NCBI GenBank assembly: GCA_015680685.1
Contig: MNCI01013751.1
Location: 172,469 to 236,468, forward strand
Source: Gnetum montanum
Taxonomy: Eukaryota > Streptophyta > Gnetopsida > Gnetales > Gnetaceae
Direction of reading: 5' to 3'
Length of the DNA: 64,000 nt
In this document: in pieces, positions 31,988 through 45,357 of the stretch
How positions within the stretch are numbered: position 1 is the stretch's first letter
Layout: each line of letters starts with the position of its first letter
Notes under the pieces: model-generated
Database searches by the model: none
Told to the model about the DNA's origin: nothing
The model's input: the letters and a program-made list of their open reading frames with translations, nothing else
Position numbers and translations under genes: made by a program

Positions 31988-34170
31988 ATAAGAACACCTT
32001 CATGAACTAAGTGTTAAAATACTTGGTGTGTGACCATAAATGGTCTTTGATTTGATATAACCTTGGCACAAGCCAACGATAGTAACACGATGGGATACAA
32101 ATATCCAATCAAATATAGACTTAACCCTACTAAGCATAAACCAAGGATGGTAGAGGAAGGATAAAAATGTATAGTTTAAATGCTAAAAATAACTAAGTTT
32201 TTATTGTTGGAAAACTTACTAAATATAAAATGTTGAAAATAAACAAAGCATAGAATAGACTATGAAAGATAGAATAAATTCTAATATAAAATGTGAGTAA
32301 AAGAGCATAAAATATTGAATATGAGATGTTATGATATGAGGGAAGGGTTTAGGTTCCATTAAAAATAATAGAAATGATTTATTACTGAGAAAATAAATGT
32401 TCACCTCTCAAGGAGGATCAAACTACAAGTGTTGGAGCAAAAACATAAGTGAAGTAAAACTAACAATAAAAACCTAATTCATATGAAAAGTATGAATTTA
32501 GAGAATCGAATTGAACCTCTAGAGGATGAGGATATAGATGAAGAATTTTTAGGAATTATCTAGAATTAATTTAAGACCAAAAAAGGCTATGTTCACTAAG
32601 GATCCCATCACTAACATTGGATTTGAAAAAATTCTAACTTTGGAGATTGACATTGATGCTAAAAAATTATTTGTATGGAGTGTTGATGCAATTGTTGCTT
32701 GATTGACATGGATGCCATGTTAGCATTGCAACTAGAGCTTAAAGAAGATGTGGTGACCATGGAGAACATAGATGATGCTATGAGATCTATTACATATGCT
32801 CTTGATTGCTTGAAATCTCAAAAAAGTGATTAAGATCTCAAGAAATTAGCCTCAAAATATGGATTTTTATGTCATATTTATAAGGTTAGGGTTATTAATT
32901 TTGAGCCTAGAGCTAAGTGAAGTTCACTCTTAGTAATTTCAACTATGTAGAATAAGCAATGTGGGTTCCACCAAGGGTGACACTAACGTTGACACATCAT
33001 TAGGAGTTAAAAAAATTTTCCTAAATTTACCTAGTTTTAACTTTTGAGCCATCAAGGCCCTATTCAATGCCTAGACTTAGGTCAAATAGTGTCAAGACAA
33101 TGTTGTGGAGCCTATGAGACTAGCGGATGTTGTCGAATGCTGATTAGGAGTGCTAAGGAAGCATGATGTAGGTCCGAAGAATGATAACATTGACGCTGAC
33201 TTTGTATTTTTGAGCTTTCGAGATCCTATTTGATACCTGCATTAATGCTGAATGCTACTAAGTAACTTGAGAAGCCTTGGATGCTATTGAATGTTGCTAG
33301 GAAAGGTTACGGATAGCAAAATATGGGTTCCATATGTACTTAGAAATTTTTTTCCAGCTTTATCCATGTTTAGGATTTGAAATTCCATGATCAAATGTTG
33401 TCAAGATAATAACAAGGAGCTTGAGAAGCTAAGGGAAGGTATTGAAGAATGAGCCTAAATGTGATTAATAAAAATATAGCTTTCCAAGGTGCTAACATTA
33501 GTGTCAGTGTTAGCATCAGTACGGTACTTAGAAAAATTTTGAACATTTTTCCAATTTGAAATTTTAAACTTTTTGGATGCTCAAACTAACATTGAAATGA
33601 GCTAAAATGATGTTTTATGAACACTGAAAATCTTGTAAACCTATGGAATGGTAGAAACAAGAGGTTTGAAGTGACATGAAGATATAAGAGAAAGTCCTAG
33701 AGGTGCTAACATTGATGCTAACATTAGCATCAGGATTAATATCAGCTCCAAAGTTAAAACAATTTTGGTCCCAGGGGTCTTGGATCAAGTTACCAAAATG
33801 CTAAGATTTGACTGCTAGTATGTTAGAAGGGCCTAGAAGAGTTGTATGGGGCCTCATAATATCGAAATTTAAGTCCAAATACCATTTTTATGCAACTAAC
33901 ATAGATATGGTGGTCTAGGGCTAAAGTTGACATGACATTAGTGGTCAAGAAGGAATGCTGACATCGAATTTGCATCACCTCCAATACTTAGAAAACTTTT
34001 GACTTTCAAATTTTTCTAGGATCATTAAGAAAAGTGTTCATAAGCTAGGTTATGACCTAGGATGATCCCTAAGGGTCTCCAAGAGCTAAAATGAAGACTT
34101 GTGACATCATTTTTAGGCCTTTTTAATGCTCAAAGTTGAATGGAACAATGTTAAAACCACATTTGGTTTT
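31988..34170 (+). repeat. Left arm of a large inverted repeat
   Basis: Starts ATAAGAACACCTTCATGAAC; its reverse complement is found at the outer end of the right arm (plus 51650-51620: ACAAGAACATCTCCATGAAC read on minus). Matches continue through GAATAGACTATG, AAAGAGCATAAAATATT, CAAACTACAAGTGTT and CAAAAACATAAGTG, in the same order on both arms. The inner half (32950-34170) is a degenerate tandem repeat with period about 190-340 bases carrying CTAACATTAGCATCA-type motifs and ACTTAGAAAAATTTT. No open frame is shared by both arms. Confidence 0.85.
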
Positions 34171-34590
34171 AGGACTTATGATGTATTTTTTTATCTTTAA
34201 AGAGAGTTTTCTTCTTCTCTTTACAAGAAACCCTTTAGTAAGAAGTGAAAACCCATGAGGGCTCTTTTAAATAAGGGCAAGGCTTGATCCTTTTCCTATG
34301 ATATAGGGGAGGATTTTTAGGATTAGTTGTAAGGATAAAAACTTGAAAAGACATCCCCAAAATTGTTGGAGTTTTTCTTTAGATTCTCTTTGATGATTTG
34401 ATGTACTTTGAATTTTTTAATATTATTATTCATTTTCTAGGGTTTGACATCCCTCATCTCCATTCTTTCAAGTTCTAATGCCATTTTTTTGCATCCTCAT
34501 CTTTTTTAGTTTCAACACCATTTTTTGGGGTACATCTCATTTGTAGTTTGAGATTTGACTCATCTCTTACCTTTCCATTCTCTTCAATGA
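34171..34590. other. Loop/spacer of the inverted repeat
   Basis: AT-rich, no match to either arm seen, no gene. Orientation of the GTCAACATTAGCATC motifs flips across it. Confidence 0.5.
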
Positions 34591-35083
34591 CCTATTGATA
34601 TTAGCTTTTGCTCTCAAAATGGTGAATTTAGTAGTTTCTAAGGAAACTTTAGTAATTTTGAAGTTATAAAATTTTCTAACTCTACAAGTGACATTGACAC
34701 TAATGTCATTGTCAACATTAGCATCATCATGATGATATTAGCATGATTCCAAATGCTTGGAATTGACATTCAACATCTTTCCCTTAGCTCTGTAGGCTTC
34801 TTGACACCTTACAAACATCATTCTTACACATTTTGACATTAATTTTGACATCCTAGAGGTTCACAATGTTAACTTGACAAATGTGGAAAATTTTCTTTAA
34901 GTTCCATTGACTCTAAAGTTAGTATTAGCACTTGTGTGAACCATATTTTAACCTCCTTGACCACTACACTTAGCATTTAACATTATCTTATAACCTCACA
35001 GGCCACTTGGCATTGTCTTAAAAATATTTGACTTTAGTTTAGGTGTTAAATAGAGCTCAATGGGATCAAAACTACATCTTGGA
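34591..35083 (-). repeat. Right arm of the inverted repeat, inner part
   Basis: Read on the minus strand, TTTGATCCCATTGAGC, GTCAAATATTTTTAAGACAA and TGGCCTGTGAGG match the left-arm unit TTTGAGCCATCAAGGCCC, GTCAAATAGTGTCAAGACAA and TGGAGCCTATGAGA. The arm is cut at 35083 by element 5 and resumes at 50063. Confidence 0.8.
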
Positions 35084-35952
35084 TGATGAAACACTTTTAT
35101 ATTATGGACTATAATATCATAGATGTGATATTATAGTTTAATATACATGGTCATAGATACGATGTAGTGGGCCATGGTCATGCCTATAAATATGAGCCCA
35201 CCATTACATCAAAATGAAGTTTAAGCTGAACACTTAGCAAAATTATTGTAGTTTATTTTTGCAAAGTTAGAGTTAGTTATGAATGCTAATAGTGTGGTGA
35301 ATTACAATTGTACGAAATCTTTATTCAAAAAGACTATTCCTAGACACAATACATGAATGATAATGAAGATTGAAAATTTTCTTCATCATTGCAGCATCTC
35401 ACATAGAATAAAGTTACTTTTTCATGTTATTTACTTTTATTATGTCATTTACATTTCCTAAGTCATTTACAATTTTAATCTTCATTAGTAAGGCAGAATG
35501 AGTACAAATGGCTTCAAGCATAAAGTGTAATTGTTTGGTAACCCAATAGTGATATTGCTTAATTCGCTCAATGGTAAAGTTACTTGATAATTCCAATAAA
35601 AATTACATCAATCCATGAAGTATATGGAAAAACAAGAATAGATACTTATTATCATAGGCAAGAATAACTTTACATTTTCATTGTACGTAGAGATAGAAAT
35701 TCCATTCACTTTCACTATGTCTACACTTAGCATATTTAAATCCAACTAACATCATTTTATCATATACCTCACTAAGAGTTAAATAATTCATTTTAAACCT
35801 TGATAACTCTAAATGGAAAAATTTATGATCATGAACTTACTATCAACTCAATAGTACACTTACATTTTCCATCCATGAATTACGATCTAGTTGCGCATGA
35901 ATACTTGTGACTTGTATGGTTGAGTGTTGGAATTCTCTATCACTGATCATCA
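35084..35952 (+). repeat. 5' LTR of element 5
   Basis: 869 bp, TGATGAAACACTTTT...GATCATCA. TATA box CTATAAATATG at 35183. R/U5 has TTTATTCAAAAAG, GGTAACCCAATAGTG and GGTTGAGTGTTGGAATTC. U3 has overlapping GATATTATAG/ATAATATCATAG palindromes. Confidence 0.88.
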
Positions 35953-35970
35953 ACACTATTTCTAGGGATG
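35953..35970 (+). other. Decayed primer binding site of element 5
   Basis: ACACTATTTCTAGGGATG directly follows the LTR. It aligns to GCACCGTTGTCGGGGA mostly through C-to-T and G-to-A changes; recognisable by position rather than by identity. Confidence 0.5.
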
Positions 35971-38690
35971 TTTCAATGTGCAAGTTTGTTAATCTTATAC
36001 AATTCATTGTATCAAGCATCATCAAGTTTATCTTTCATACTTAAAATAATTTTTTGAAATACACACACACTTAAGTGTCAACCACATTAAGATGAATCCA
36101 TATCCAAAATGAAATCTCTACCTAGTATTGATCTTAATGAAAGTAATAACAGATATTATAATGAAAAAGATTGATGTGCACTAATACAAATAAGAATCTG
36201 AAATGATCATACTAATTTTTATTATCCTGATTTTGCATTTATTATTCACCAGGATGAGTAATTCAGATGGAGAGACTTGTAGGAAAATATTGTCTTGTCA
36301 CCAAAACATTCAATGTCATCTATGTTTCAAGGAGCCCTCATGAGGTCAAATCTTAGCCACATATAAGAAAGATACCAAGTTACCAAAAAGATGACCAAGA
36401 CATATCATCCAACAAAGGCTCAAATAAGAAGGGATGCTATTAGGGTAGATATAATTAAGAGAAAGAAACTAAAGCACCATAAACAGTCATCCTTAGTGAA
36501 AAGCCTCACTAGACTCACAAATCTAGTTCTCAAACACTTGTCATATGCATTTAAGATCTAGTGAAGTCAACCCTTGGAGAAATACCAAGAAGAGATGAGG
36601 CAAACTCTAGACTTAGGAAAAATTTTAGGTCTACAACCTCCAATAGATCTAGAAGAAATAAGTCCATGATTCATAGATGGAGAACTGCATCATTCTTCAA
36701 CTCTCTCATCCTCTTCATCACACATTAAAAAAATCTTACAAGAGAGAACGAAGAATAAGGAATCATGATAGGGAAAGGACAAGGGAACATGAGAGACATG
36801 GTAATAGAAGAAGAAGATATCTTGAGAATGTGGAAGATGATGAAGAAGATAGAGAAAGAGAAATTAGGTGTGAGCAAAGAGAATATTATGAGCATCGAAG
36901 AGGTCATGACTACAATAGAGCTTGCAAACTCAAAGATTATGAAGAACCCCCTACTATCCACTCATAATATGATTAATATTAGAGAAGAAATACACATATC
37001 TACAAAGCATCTAAGGGATAGTTGCATCAAGTGACTTAATATGAACAATATTCAAAATTTTGGAGGAGGATATAATGCAAATATACAACATCACCTCCAA
37101 GCCTTCAATGATTTCTACGTCTTACAGAATATGAAGAATGACTGGTAGAAATTAAAGTTGTTTTCTAAAATACTCATTAAAAAAAGTATAGAGTTAGTAT
37201 AGATCCCTAGAACTAGAATAAATTAGAAGATGAAGTACCATGCTTGAACTTTTCAATTAAAAATATCAAACTTATTTTAGAGTGTTGAATTTAAGAAAAT
37301 AGATCCAAGGATGAAAACAAGGAATACATGAATCCTTTGAGGCAACAATAAGTAGATACTATTCATTATTACATAGATGTTTGGATCATGAATTTTCTTA
37401 AAGGAAAAAATTATGTCACATTATTTATGGACTAAGGAACAAGACCAAAAAGATCCCTAGAATATATGCCCAAGGTAGATTATTAGACATGATAGCTCAT
37501 CGAATTCAAAGGTTACTAGACTAGGTAGTAAAAGAAGAAGAAAGGCTACATAAAAAGGAATCCATTGAAGAGTATAATCGAGATCCAACCATTAGAAAAA
37601 GAGATGTAAGGATATGTTAAATGTAAGAAGAAGAAAATTTAGAAGATGTGATTTAGCAAAAGACTCTACCTATTTAGAAATATAGTCAATGATATTGCAA
37701 CAAAGATAGAGAAAATGTGACACACTATGAAGGAAGAATTAGCCATAGTATTGAAGATAATAGAAGAGAAAATTGAAAAAGTATTCAATAGAAATAAGGA
37801 TAAGAAAAAAGGATAATTAATGTGAGCATTATAAAAACAAATGAAAAGTTATAGTAATTCAGAAAATTACAGACTCAAGCTTTGAAGATGACACTAGTTG
37901 CGAAGTCTACAAGTATGAACATCCTAAAGGATGTTGTCCTGTCATGGCCCACTTATAAGAGTTTGGGGCATATGTATAGAATCCAAAGTTTGTAAAAAAG
38001 AATAATTTCCAAGATGATTATCTTATCCACAAGATAATTATAGAAAATCCTATTAACAACCATATTATCCAAGTAGGGCTTATCCTCAACCATAGGAGCA
38101 ATACTAGTAGTAGGGACAACCATAATAGTCATGGGGGATGTCACTACTAAGGTAGCAATATCCATACCAACAACTAGAGCCATATCGATACTAGGTACAA
38201 CATTCTATATCTTCTAGCCATAATTTTGTTCATACTTCTTTTCTATACTATCCAGCTAAAAATCAGAGACTTAAGACCTCACGTATGGATTCACATCCTT
38301 ACAAATCTCAACTAGCAGTGGGTTCATCCTATCAAGCTCCTAATCCTCTACCACTAGCACCATTATTGGTCCTCCAAGGAAAACTGCCAACATAGCCACA
38401 ATAAAAAAGTGCTACTAGGCTAGTCACTGCATAAGAGGACATCACCAATACTAGTGAACCAAGATCCAAGAAACATCCCTTCTTTAGGGCAAGTACAGAA
38501 AAGATTCAATGGACATGAACTTTATCAACTGCTACTCCTTCCACACAAAGTCCTCCAAATAGTACTTGCTTTCAACTTCAATAGAAAAGGACTTAACAAC
38601 TATCATGCTTACACAAATAATAACACATTGGATAAAGACAGGAGCACTTTCCAAGAAAAGGATAGATCTAGGAAGTTTTAAAATCTATCT
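35971..38690 (+). pseudogene. Leader and gag of element 5, decayed
   Basis: The leader runs to about 36180. FAFIIHQDE near 36228-36255 matches the start of gag in element 3. An Arg/Glu/His-rich charged stretch (36725-36960) follows. The gag core is at 37060-37480, and a zinc-knuckle relic CEVYKYEHPKGCC at about 37898-37936 has its second Cys as Tyr. A Gln/Pro/Tyr-rich tail runs 38040-38450. Many stops. Confidence 0.75.
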
Positions 38691-39230
38691 CCAAATAGTA
38701 TAACACAAGCCATGTAAAGCTCTACTAGATTCTAAGATTGAAGTGAATTTCATTTCTCAAGACATGAACAAGGCCTCAAATTTACCACCATTAAAAAATG
38801 TAACATCGAAATAGAGTTAGCCAAACAGTCTATTATTGTTCCACTAGGATAAGTGGAAGATGTGATAACTACTATAAGTGGTTGGTATGATCCTACTAAT
38901 TTTCTAGTTATTCATGTGGGAAAGAATAAAGGAAAATCTATTATGAGAATGGAAAGAGCATGGTGTAGCACTGTTGATGCTAAACTTGGAATTAGGAATT
39001 TATCCTTAGAAATTTCTAAGGAGGATGAAGTCGGGATTATTCAGAGATGTAGAATTCCATGTATCACATGCAACGATAACAGGTGTAATTATGTGCAAAA
39101 ACATTATATGAAAAAAAAAGATATCATTCCAGTAGGCAACAAATATGTTAAAGATATGTGTGTACTACACTGTTTGTATATAGTAGCCACTAGAAAAGAA
39201 GACATCTAGTGGTTGATTGATGAAGAAAAA
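38691..39230 (+). pseudogene. Protease of element 5
   Basis: KPCKALLDSKIEVNFISQDM at 38709-38768 is the active-site block with DSG changed to DSK. VEDVITTISGWYDPTNFLVIHVGKN follows in the 118-residue open stretch 38853-39209, ending in the block before RT. Confidence 0.8.
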
Positions 39231-40480
39231 TCACAATCAAACATATGCATGGTGCTAGTTGATAAAATTATAAGTACCTATGTTAAAGAAATAGATGAAA
39301 TAGAGAAGATAAAAACACAACCTCCTTACAAAAAATCTTAATAAGATGAGAATATTAAATAGCGCAACTTAGAGATACCAAAAAAAATATGAACTAGAAC
39401 CATTATAATTAAAGGCCTTACCGAATACATTTGAATATGATTTCCCTAATAAATACCAATCTTGACAAAGATCAAAAGAAAAAATTATTGGAACTGATAA
39501 ACAAATGGCCAACTACATTCATAAGATCTTATGAAAAAATTATTGGTATTAATCTCTGTATTTGTCAATATCAAATATACACTAATCTAGTTGTTAAACC
39601 ATGTTGCTAACCTCAATGAAGACTGAAATTGAAACTCAAAGAAGTTCTTAAATAGGAATTAGAGAAGGTATTAAAGGTAGGGTTCATATATCCTATCACA
39701 AATAGAGAATGGGTTAGTCCATTAGTCATTGTTGCAAATAAGTGTGACAAGTGAAGGGTTTGTATAGACTTTCAATTGTTGAACATGATGACATTCAAAG
39801 ATCAATTTCCTTTACCATTTTTTGATTAAGCTTTGGATACTATTAAAGGGCATTCGTAGTATAGTTTGGGATAAATATAGTGGATACACTCAAATTTGTA
39901 TCATACACAAAGACCAAATGAAGAAAACACTTACTAGCCCATGGAAAACATTTGCATACAAAAAATGCCATTTGGGCTATGTAATGCTCTAGCCACATTC
40001 TAGAGACTTGTTCTCAGCATCTTCCAGAAACAAATTGGTAATGTAGTTGAGGTATTTATGGATGATTTCTCTACATATGAACTTAACTTCAAACAAGCCT
40101 TGACTACATAGAGCAAGTTTTGAAATGATGTGTTGAAATAAATTTAAAGCTTAAATAGTAGAAAATCCCTTTAATGGTTTGTGATGGCATAGTTCTATAA
40201 CACAAGGTATCCTAAAAAGAAATAGAGGTAGATTCAGATAAAAGTAGAGTCATCCAAAACATTACCTAAAGATCACAGACATTTAAGGATGTTTTATCAT
40301 TGCTTATTAATAGAGGGTACTATAGGATATTTATTGAAAATTTTCTAAAGATTTTAAAGTTGCTTATTGAACTAATAAAGAAAGATGCACCATTCCAATG
40401 GTCCAAATAAGGTAAAAAGGCATTTGAGAGCCTAAAACAGATATTATTAAGACATCCATCCTTAGAGTTCCAAATTGATC
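39231..40480 (+). pseudogene. Reverse transcriptase of element 5
   Basis: VGFIYPITNREWVSPLVIVA (39675-39735), VCIDFQLLNMMTFKDQFPLPFFD (39757-39826) and FGLCNALATF near 39975. VFMDDFSTYE at about 40050-40080 keeps the FMDD catalytic box. Stops and short deletions break the frame at many points. Confidence 0.85.
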
Positions 40481-40960
40481 AAAGCCTTCCCACATCATGA
40501 TTGATGCTTCAAAATCTTCATTAGAAGTAATATTGACCTAGCTAGATGATCAAAAGTGACCATATTACATACACTATGCCAATAGAAGCATTATTGAAGC
40601 ACAACTTAACCATACCACTACAAAAAGGAGCTTATGGCTATGGTATACACACTTAAAGATTCAAATATTATATGCTTCGGTATTCTATCTACATTCACAC
40701 ATACCACAGTGAAATCATGTTTTTAATGAATAAATCAATAGTTAATCCAAGAACAATAGGTATGTAATCAGATTTTTAATGAATAAAACAATAGTTATTT
40801 CAAGAATGATAAGATGGTATACTATAGGAATTCGACATAACAATGATTGGCAGAAAAGGAACTAAAAATATTCTAGTTGATCACCTGTCAAGACTCATAT
40901 GGGATCCTCAAAAGAGTGGAGAAGCATCATCAAATTCTTTTCTTGATGAAAATTTATTTA
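40481..40960 (+). pseudogene. RNase H of element 5
   Basis: MIDASKSSLEVIL near 40498, PYYIHYANRSIIEAQLNHTTT near 40565, and KNILVDHLSRL at 40866-40898. A local duplication at about 40718-40800 repeats the NKSI/NKTIV segment (GTTTTTAATGAATAAA twice). Confidence 0.8.
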
Positions 40961-43040
40961 CTATGATAGAAATGATTGTAGATTTAGTAGCAAAGTCATG
41001 GATTACTGATTATATGACATATCTAACTACACAATAACTTCCTACTAAATGAGATAAAAAAAGAATCATTCCTTAATAAGGTAAAATAATATGTGGAGAT
41101 CAAAGAAAATCTTTATAAGATATATGCAAATGGTTTAATACGATGGTGTATTCTAGAGAAGAATCAACAAAGATTTCTACAAGATGCACATGAAGAATCA
41201 TGTGGTGGTCATTATGTAGGATGAAGAACAATAGTAAAAGCGATTATGGTAAGTTACTTTTGGCCTACATATTTAGGGATGCACATCAGTTTACATAATT
41301 TAAAGATTCCAAAAGGATGGAGGACTGATGGCCAAAAAGGAAGGACCACAACAATGGATATAATCATTGGATCTATTTGATATTTGAGAAATTGATTTTA
41401 TGGGACCCATCATAAAAATGTCAAATAGAAAGTTCTATATTATCATGACTATTGATGACTGTACCAAGTGAGCATAAGCCATCATAGTTAATGATTGCAC
41501 AACCATAACAGCTACAAAATTTCTTCAACAACATGTAGTGAACAAATTTAGAGTTCCACAAATGTTAATATCAAATAACAAAACTTATTTCATTTGAGTT
41601 ACATTCAAGAAGCTAATGTAATAACTTGGGGTGAATCATAAACTAATGATACCCTATCATCCCTAAGTGAATGATCAAGATGAAGTAACTAATTGAGAGA
41701 TTATAAGAATATTAACCAGAATCTTTAGTAAATATAGAAAGGACTAGAGAACTAAGCCTAATCGATCAACTTGGAAATATCCTATAGGTAATTCACTATA
41801 TGAACTAGTTTATAGAAAATTTCCTACCCTACCAATGAAAGTAGAGATATTACCCTTACAATTGCATGTGCACTTGAGACAAATGTAGACTTAGCCTAGA
41901 AAGAATGATTAATGAATCTTAATCTATCAAAAAAAAATATATTAGTAGCTCAAATGAGTAACAAAATTCATAAGAAGTGTTCTAAACATTGACATGTGAT
42001 GAATCATGTTTTGATGTGCTTCAATGTCAAACCCCAAGATGTGATTTCGAATATCTAATATCGCAGGGTATATGCCGACTTATAAATATAGTGCTTGGAC
42101 ACATGATTTGGGAGTTAGTTTTTACATAGAGTAATGAAGTTCTTACAATTTAGCCATTCTAGAGTTAGAATATTTTTGAGTGCCCACAGTAGGAATCTGA
42201 GTGTGTACAAATCTTTATTCAAGCATTGATGTACCTGAGCACAATAATGTCACAGAAATAAAGATGAGTTCTTTTGATAATCCTTCTAGCACTGAGAATA
42301 GATTAATGTTTCCTTTAATGCATTTAAAATTCATGCACTTTACCTTAATGCGCTTTAATTAAGCAATTGATTTCTAGTTGTTAATGAACACAAGCATGAC
42401 CACTTCAACCATACTCATAGCACTTGGTAACCTAGAAATACTTAACGTTTGGTAACCAAGTAGCGCTACATGTGCTCAGGATGTGTTCGGAAAGTGGGAC
42501 CAAGTACTTGTGTTAGGCTAGCTAGGTAGTAGATTAACTAGATATTAAATTCCTATACCTTTCATTCTTGTTCTAGGTGATTAAACTTATAAAATATAAA
42601 ATGATAAAAATCATATACCTCAATTGCACTTGATCATATATTTGTACCTCACGAGTGGAACTAGGAAGACAACTATTGTTCCAATTGGATTTCACTTCGT
42701 AGAACTAGTGTACTTGGGAAATCAAGGTCTATGGAGTTTGACCAAATCGTGCATCAATGCTTGTGATTTGTATGGTTAGGCATAGGGGTACCTCGCCACT
42801 CATCAACATGTGTTAAGATTAGACAAGTTTCTATTAGGCCTAGAGATGGAGTCCTTTACTATAATCCAAACCATGTCACCTAGAAGATGAAGTCTCAGAT
42901 GTTATGGAAAGGACCATATATCATCGATTCCACATATTAATCAAGCACCATCCAAATTTACCATCTAATGAAACCACAAAAATTAATCATTATCAACATT
43001 CAACAAGTCAAACCATTTTATGACTTTCCTTTCTCAAAAG
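40961..43040 (+). pseudogene. Integrase of element 5, split by a solo LTR
   Basis: HEESCGGHYVG near 41190 and SYFWPTYLGMH near 41255 are the zinc-binding part. EIDFMGPIIKMSN at about 41390-41430 carries the first Asp; LISNNKTYFI near 41568 has Asn in place of the second Asp. YELVYRKFPTLP lies near 41800. The C-terminal part is interrupted at 41996/42806 and resumes to about 43030 (LYYNPNHVT, IYHLMKPQKLI). Confidence 0.82.
41992..42810 (+). mobile_element. Solo LTR nested in integrase, TSD ACATG
   Basis: An 809-bp LTR (41997-42805), TGATGAATC...CACTCATCA, is flanked by a perfect ACATG duplication (41992-41996 and 42806-42810). There is no internal sequence, PBS or PPT, so it is a solo LTR left by recombination. 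It is closest to the 12530 LTR, with the same GATATC-type U3 (AATATCTAATATCGCAGGG) and TATA box TATAAATATA at about 42081. Removing it rejoins integrase sequence that aligns to 10180-10215 in element 1. Confidence 0.92.
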
Positions 43041-45357
43041 AATATACCATGAATTTTGAACCACTTAATTTAATTTTTTAAATTTTCCTCTTAGATAATA
43101 GTTGTAGGGGTGTTATCTTTTGTACTTAGACACCAAAAAATCTTTTTACGTTTTTCTTACATTGTTCTCAAATCTTTATCATTTTCGTACATTTTTCACA
43201 TTTCTTATCATTTCTTCATTCTTTAATATCTTTTAAGTTCTTTATACATTTTTCTATTCTTACATATTTTTTCATTATTTTTATAGTTTGACCATTTTCC
43301 ATGTACATATTTTTGTTGATCTTTCTAATAAAATGTAAAGGAATAAGAAAGATGTAGTTAAAACAATAAGAATTTTACCCTATGTTATCAAATAATTAAA
43401 GGATTAACTATATATACAGTGAGACCACATCATCCATCCACTCATTTTCAACAATAAGAGATTGCTACCATGGATATAATGACATTCTTTTCATAATAAA
43501 ATGAAAATAAACCTATGATCATTATTCCTAGATGGAAAGGTAAAGAACTAAGAAAAAATAAATAGGGTGTGACATCAAGGGAATTTGTGGATTCTCTAAA
43601 GCTACTACGATAAGGTCTATTATGTTGTTAAGTTGTATTATTTACTTGAGTTCTAATGGAAAATGGAAGTGTGTTTTGAAATAAGTGCTACCTTGTCATA
43701 TCACTATAAAGACGTGTTACGCATGCTTAAAGATAGTCCTCAAGAAAGGTTGACACAGTAATAACATAATAAATACACAATAGAAATTTTCAGGGGTTCC
43801 ACTCGAAAGACATAGTATCCATACCTAAAGGTAGGTGACTTCTTAGAAATTTCAAGGTTTCTTAGACTCACATTAGTTTCGAGGCTAGAAATACATGTTA
43901 CCTATGCCTAAAGGGACTCCTTTGTCCAATGGTCAAGTCTCCTTTAAAATAAACCATGTAGTTAATAAATTTCTTCTTTGTATCTCATTATCAAGTAATG
44001 ATATTTCTTGCAATTGTGATAGTCTTATAGTTGTCAGTTTTGGGATGATACAATGGGATGTCACTAGTAAGTGGTATGGACTTATTTTGGATCTTAGATA
44101 AATAATGATATGCATTACATAGAATTTATTATGCTTATGATAAGACACCTCACATTCCATTTTCTGCAATCCCTACTACTACCATTCCATCTTACTATTA
44201 TATATCATTATAATTTAATGATTTTGTATAATATAGTGTTAGTTTCTTATTAGGGTAATAATAACATATGTGTTTTGGAAGATAGGTATGATTTGTATTC
44301 AACTCCTTAAGTGTCCACAAACACTTGTAGATGTGGTTATACAAGAGCATTAAGGATAGAAGCTTGCTTTGTGGAGGATCCACTTGTATAATTCTTATAT
44401 TTCATATTTGATGTCCAAGTCCACATGATCTTGTACTTCCTGAATACTTTAGCAATAATCATTATCTTCCTACATATTCATACTCATAAGTTTAGCAATT
44501 TTGATCACATCATCTCCTAAACTTAGTTGACTTACCTTCCTAAACTCTTTGTTTAACATAGTCTTGACATTAAATTCTCACATTCTAAGCATCATCTATG
44601 ATCAAGAATCCTTTGGATCATCTTTACACCTTCCAAACCAACTATTCCATCCATTTTTTCTATTCAATTTTGCAAAAATTTCACAAATGATATTGTAGCT
44701 ATGATATATAATGCCTTGTGATATCACATCAATGATGTCACATCTATGATATTGATCCAACAAAAATCTATATATACATGCAAATTGTTAGGAAAATTTG
44801 TTATTCCATCATTTCATGCAAGGAGAGCTCATGTTGTTTTTCTATTTAACAACCCTCAAAGCTTCACATCTTCCTCACCACATGCTCAATTTAAGCCATT
44901 CTTGATTCTTTTTACTCATGAAGTGACCATTTCAGTTATGAGGGAGAGTGTTGCATGTAGTTTGTAAATTGTACTAAATTTTTCTAACACCTGGAAGAAC
45001 AATTAAGCGTAAGAATAATAAGAGATAATAACATTTTGATCTAACATAAGCCAATAAAATTAATGTTCCTTTCTAATCCATCATTCAAATATATTTTAAG
45101 TGATGAATCAAAGATAGTGATAAATCATCAAGACAAAAATTACATTGAATAAATTAATAAATTATTTAATTAAAGGATTTTTCTAAACAAGGGTTTTTTC
45201 TGAATTAACAAATTCTCTAACTTTGCAATCCAATTTAAAAATGAAATTAATTATATTCAATATTTTTAATTGAAACTAAAAAACTGATAAAGGGTTATGA
45301 ATCATTAGAAATTTTTCTAGAATTTTTAGGTAATCTTCAATCTTCTTATGATTGTAG
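43041..45357 (+). other. Non-coding segment between pol and ORF2 (element 5)
   Basis: Holds a decayed PPT-like copy (TTGTAGGGGTG near 43102), motif A (GTGTGACATCAAGGGAATTT) at 43567-43597, three spaced copies of motif C (CATGTTACCTATGCCTAAAG and relatives) near 43705, 43808 and 43888, motif B (GCTTTGTGGAGGATCCACTT) at 44366-44386, and a TATA-like CTATATATAC near 44768. It ends with TCTTCTTATGATTGTAG at 45341-45357, an acceptor-like site. Short open frames inside have no homolog in the sister copies. Confidence 0.65.

Noticed and set aside
31980-31998. CACTCCCATAAGAACACC as a true CACTA terminus
   Set aside because: The right end reads GTCTACAAGAACATC, and the flanking 3-mers (TTT and CTA) do not form a target duplication; a CACTA origin is left as a suggestion only.
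36677-37034. Arg/Glu-rich open frames on both strands, possibly a host gene
   Set aside because: They lie at the gag position of element 5 between HQDE and the gag core; the purine-rich bias explains open frames on both strands.
44700-44770. Palindromic GATGTCACATC/GATATCAC stretch considered as another LTR start
   Set aside because: No TGATGA start with PPT, no matching U5 end and no flanking duplication; kept only as part of the non-coding segment.
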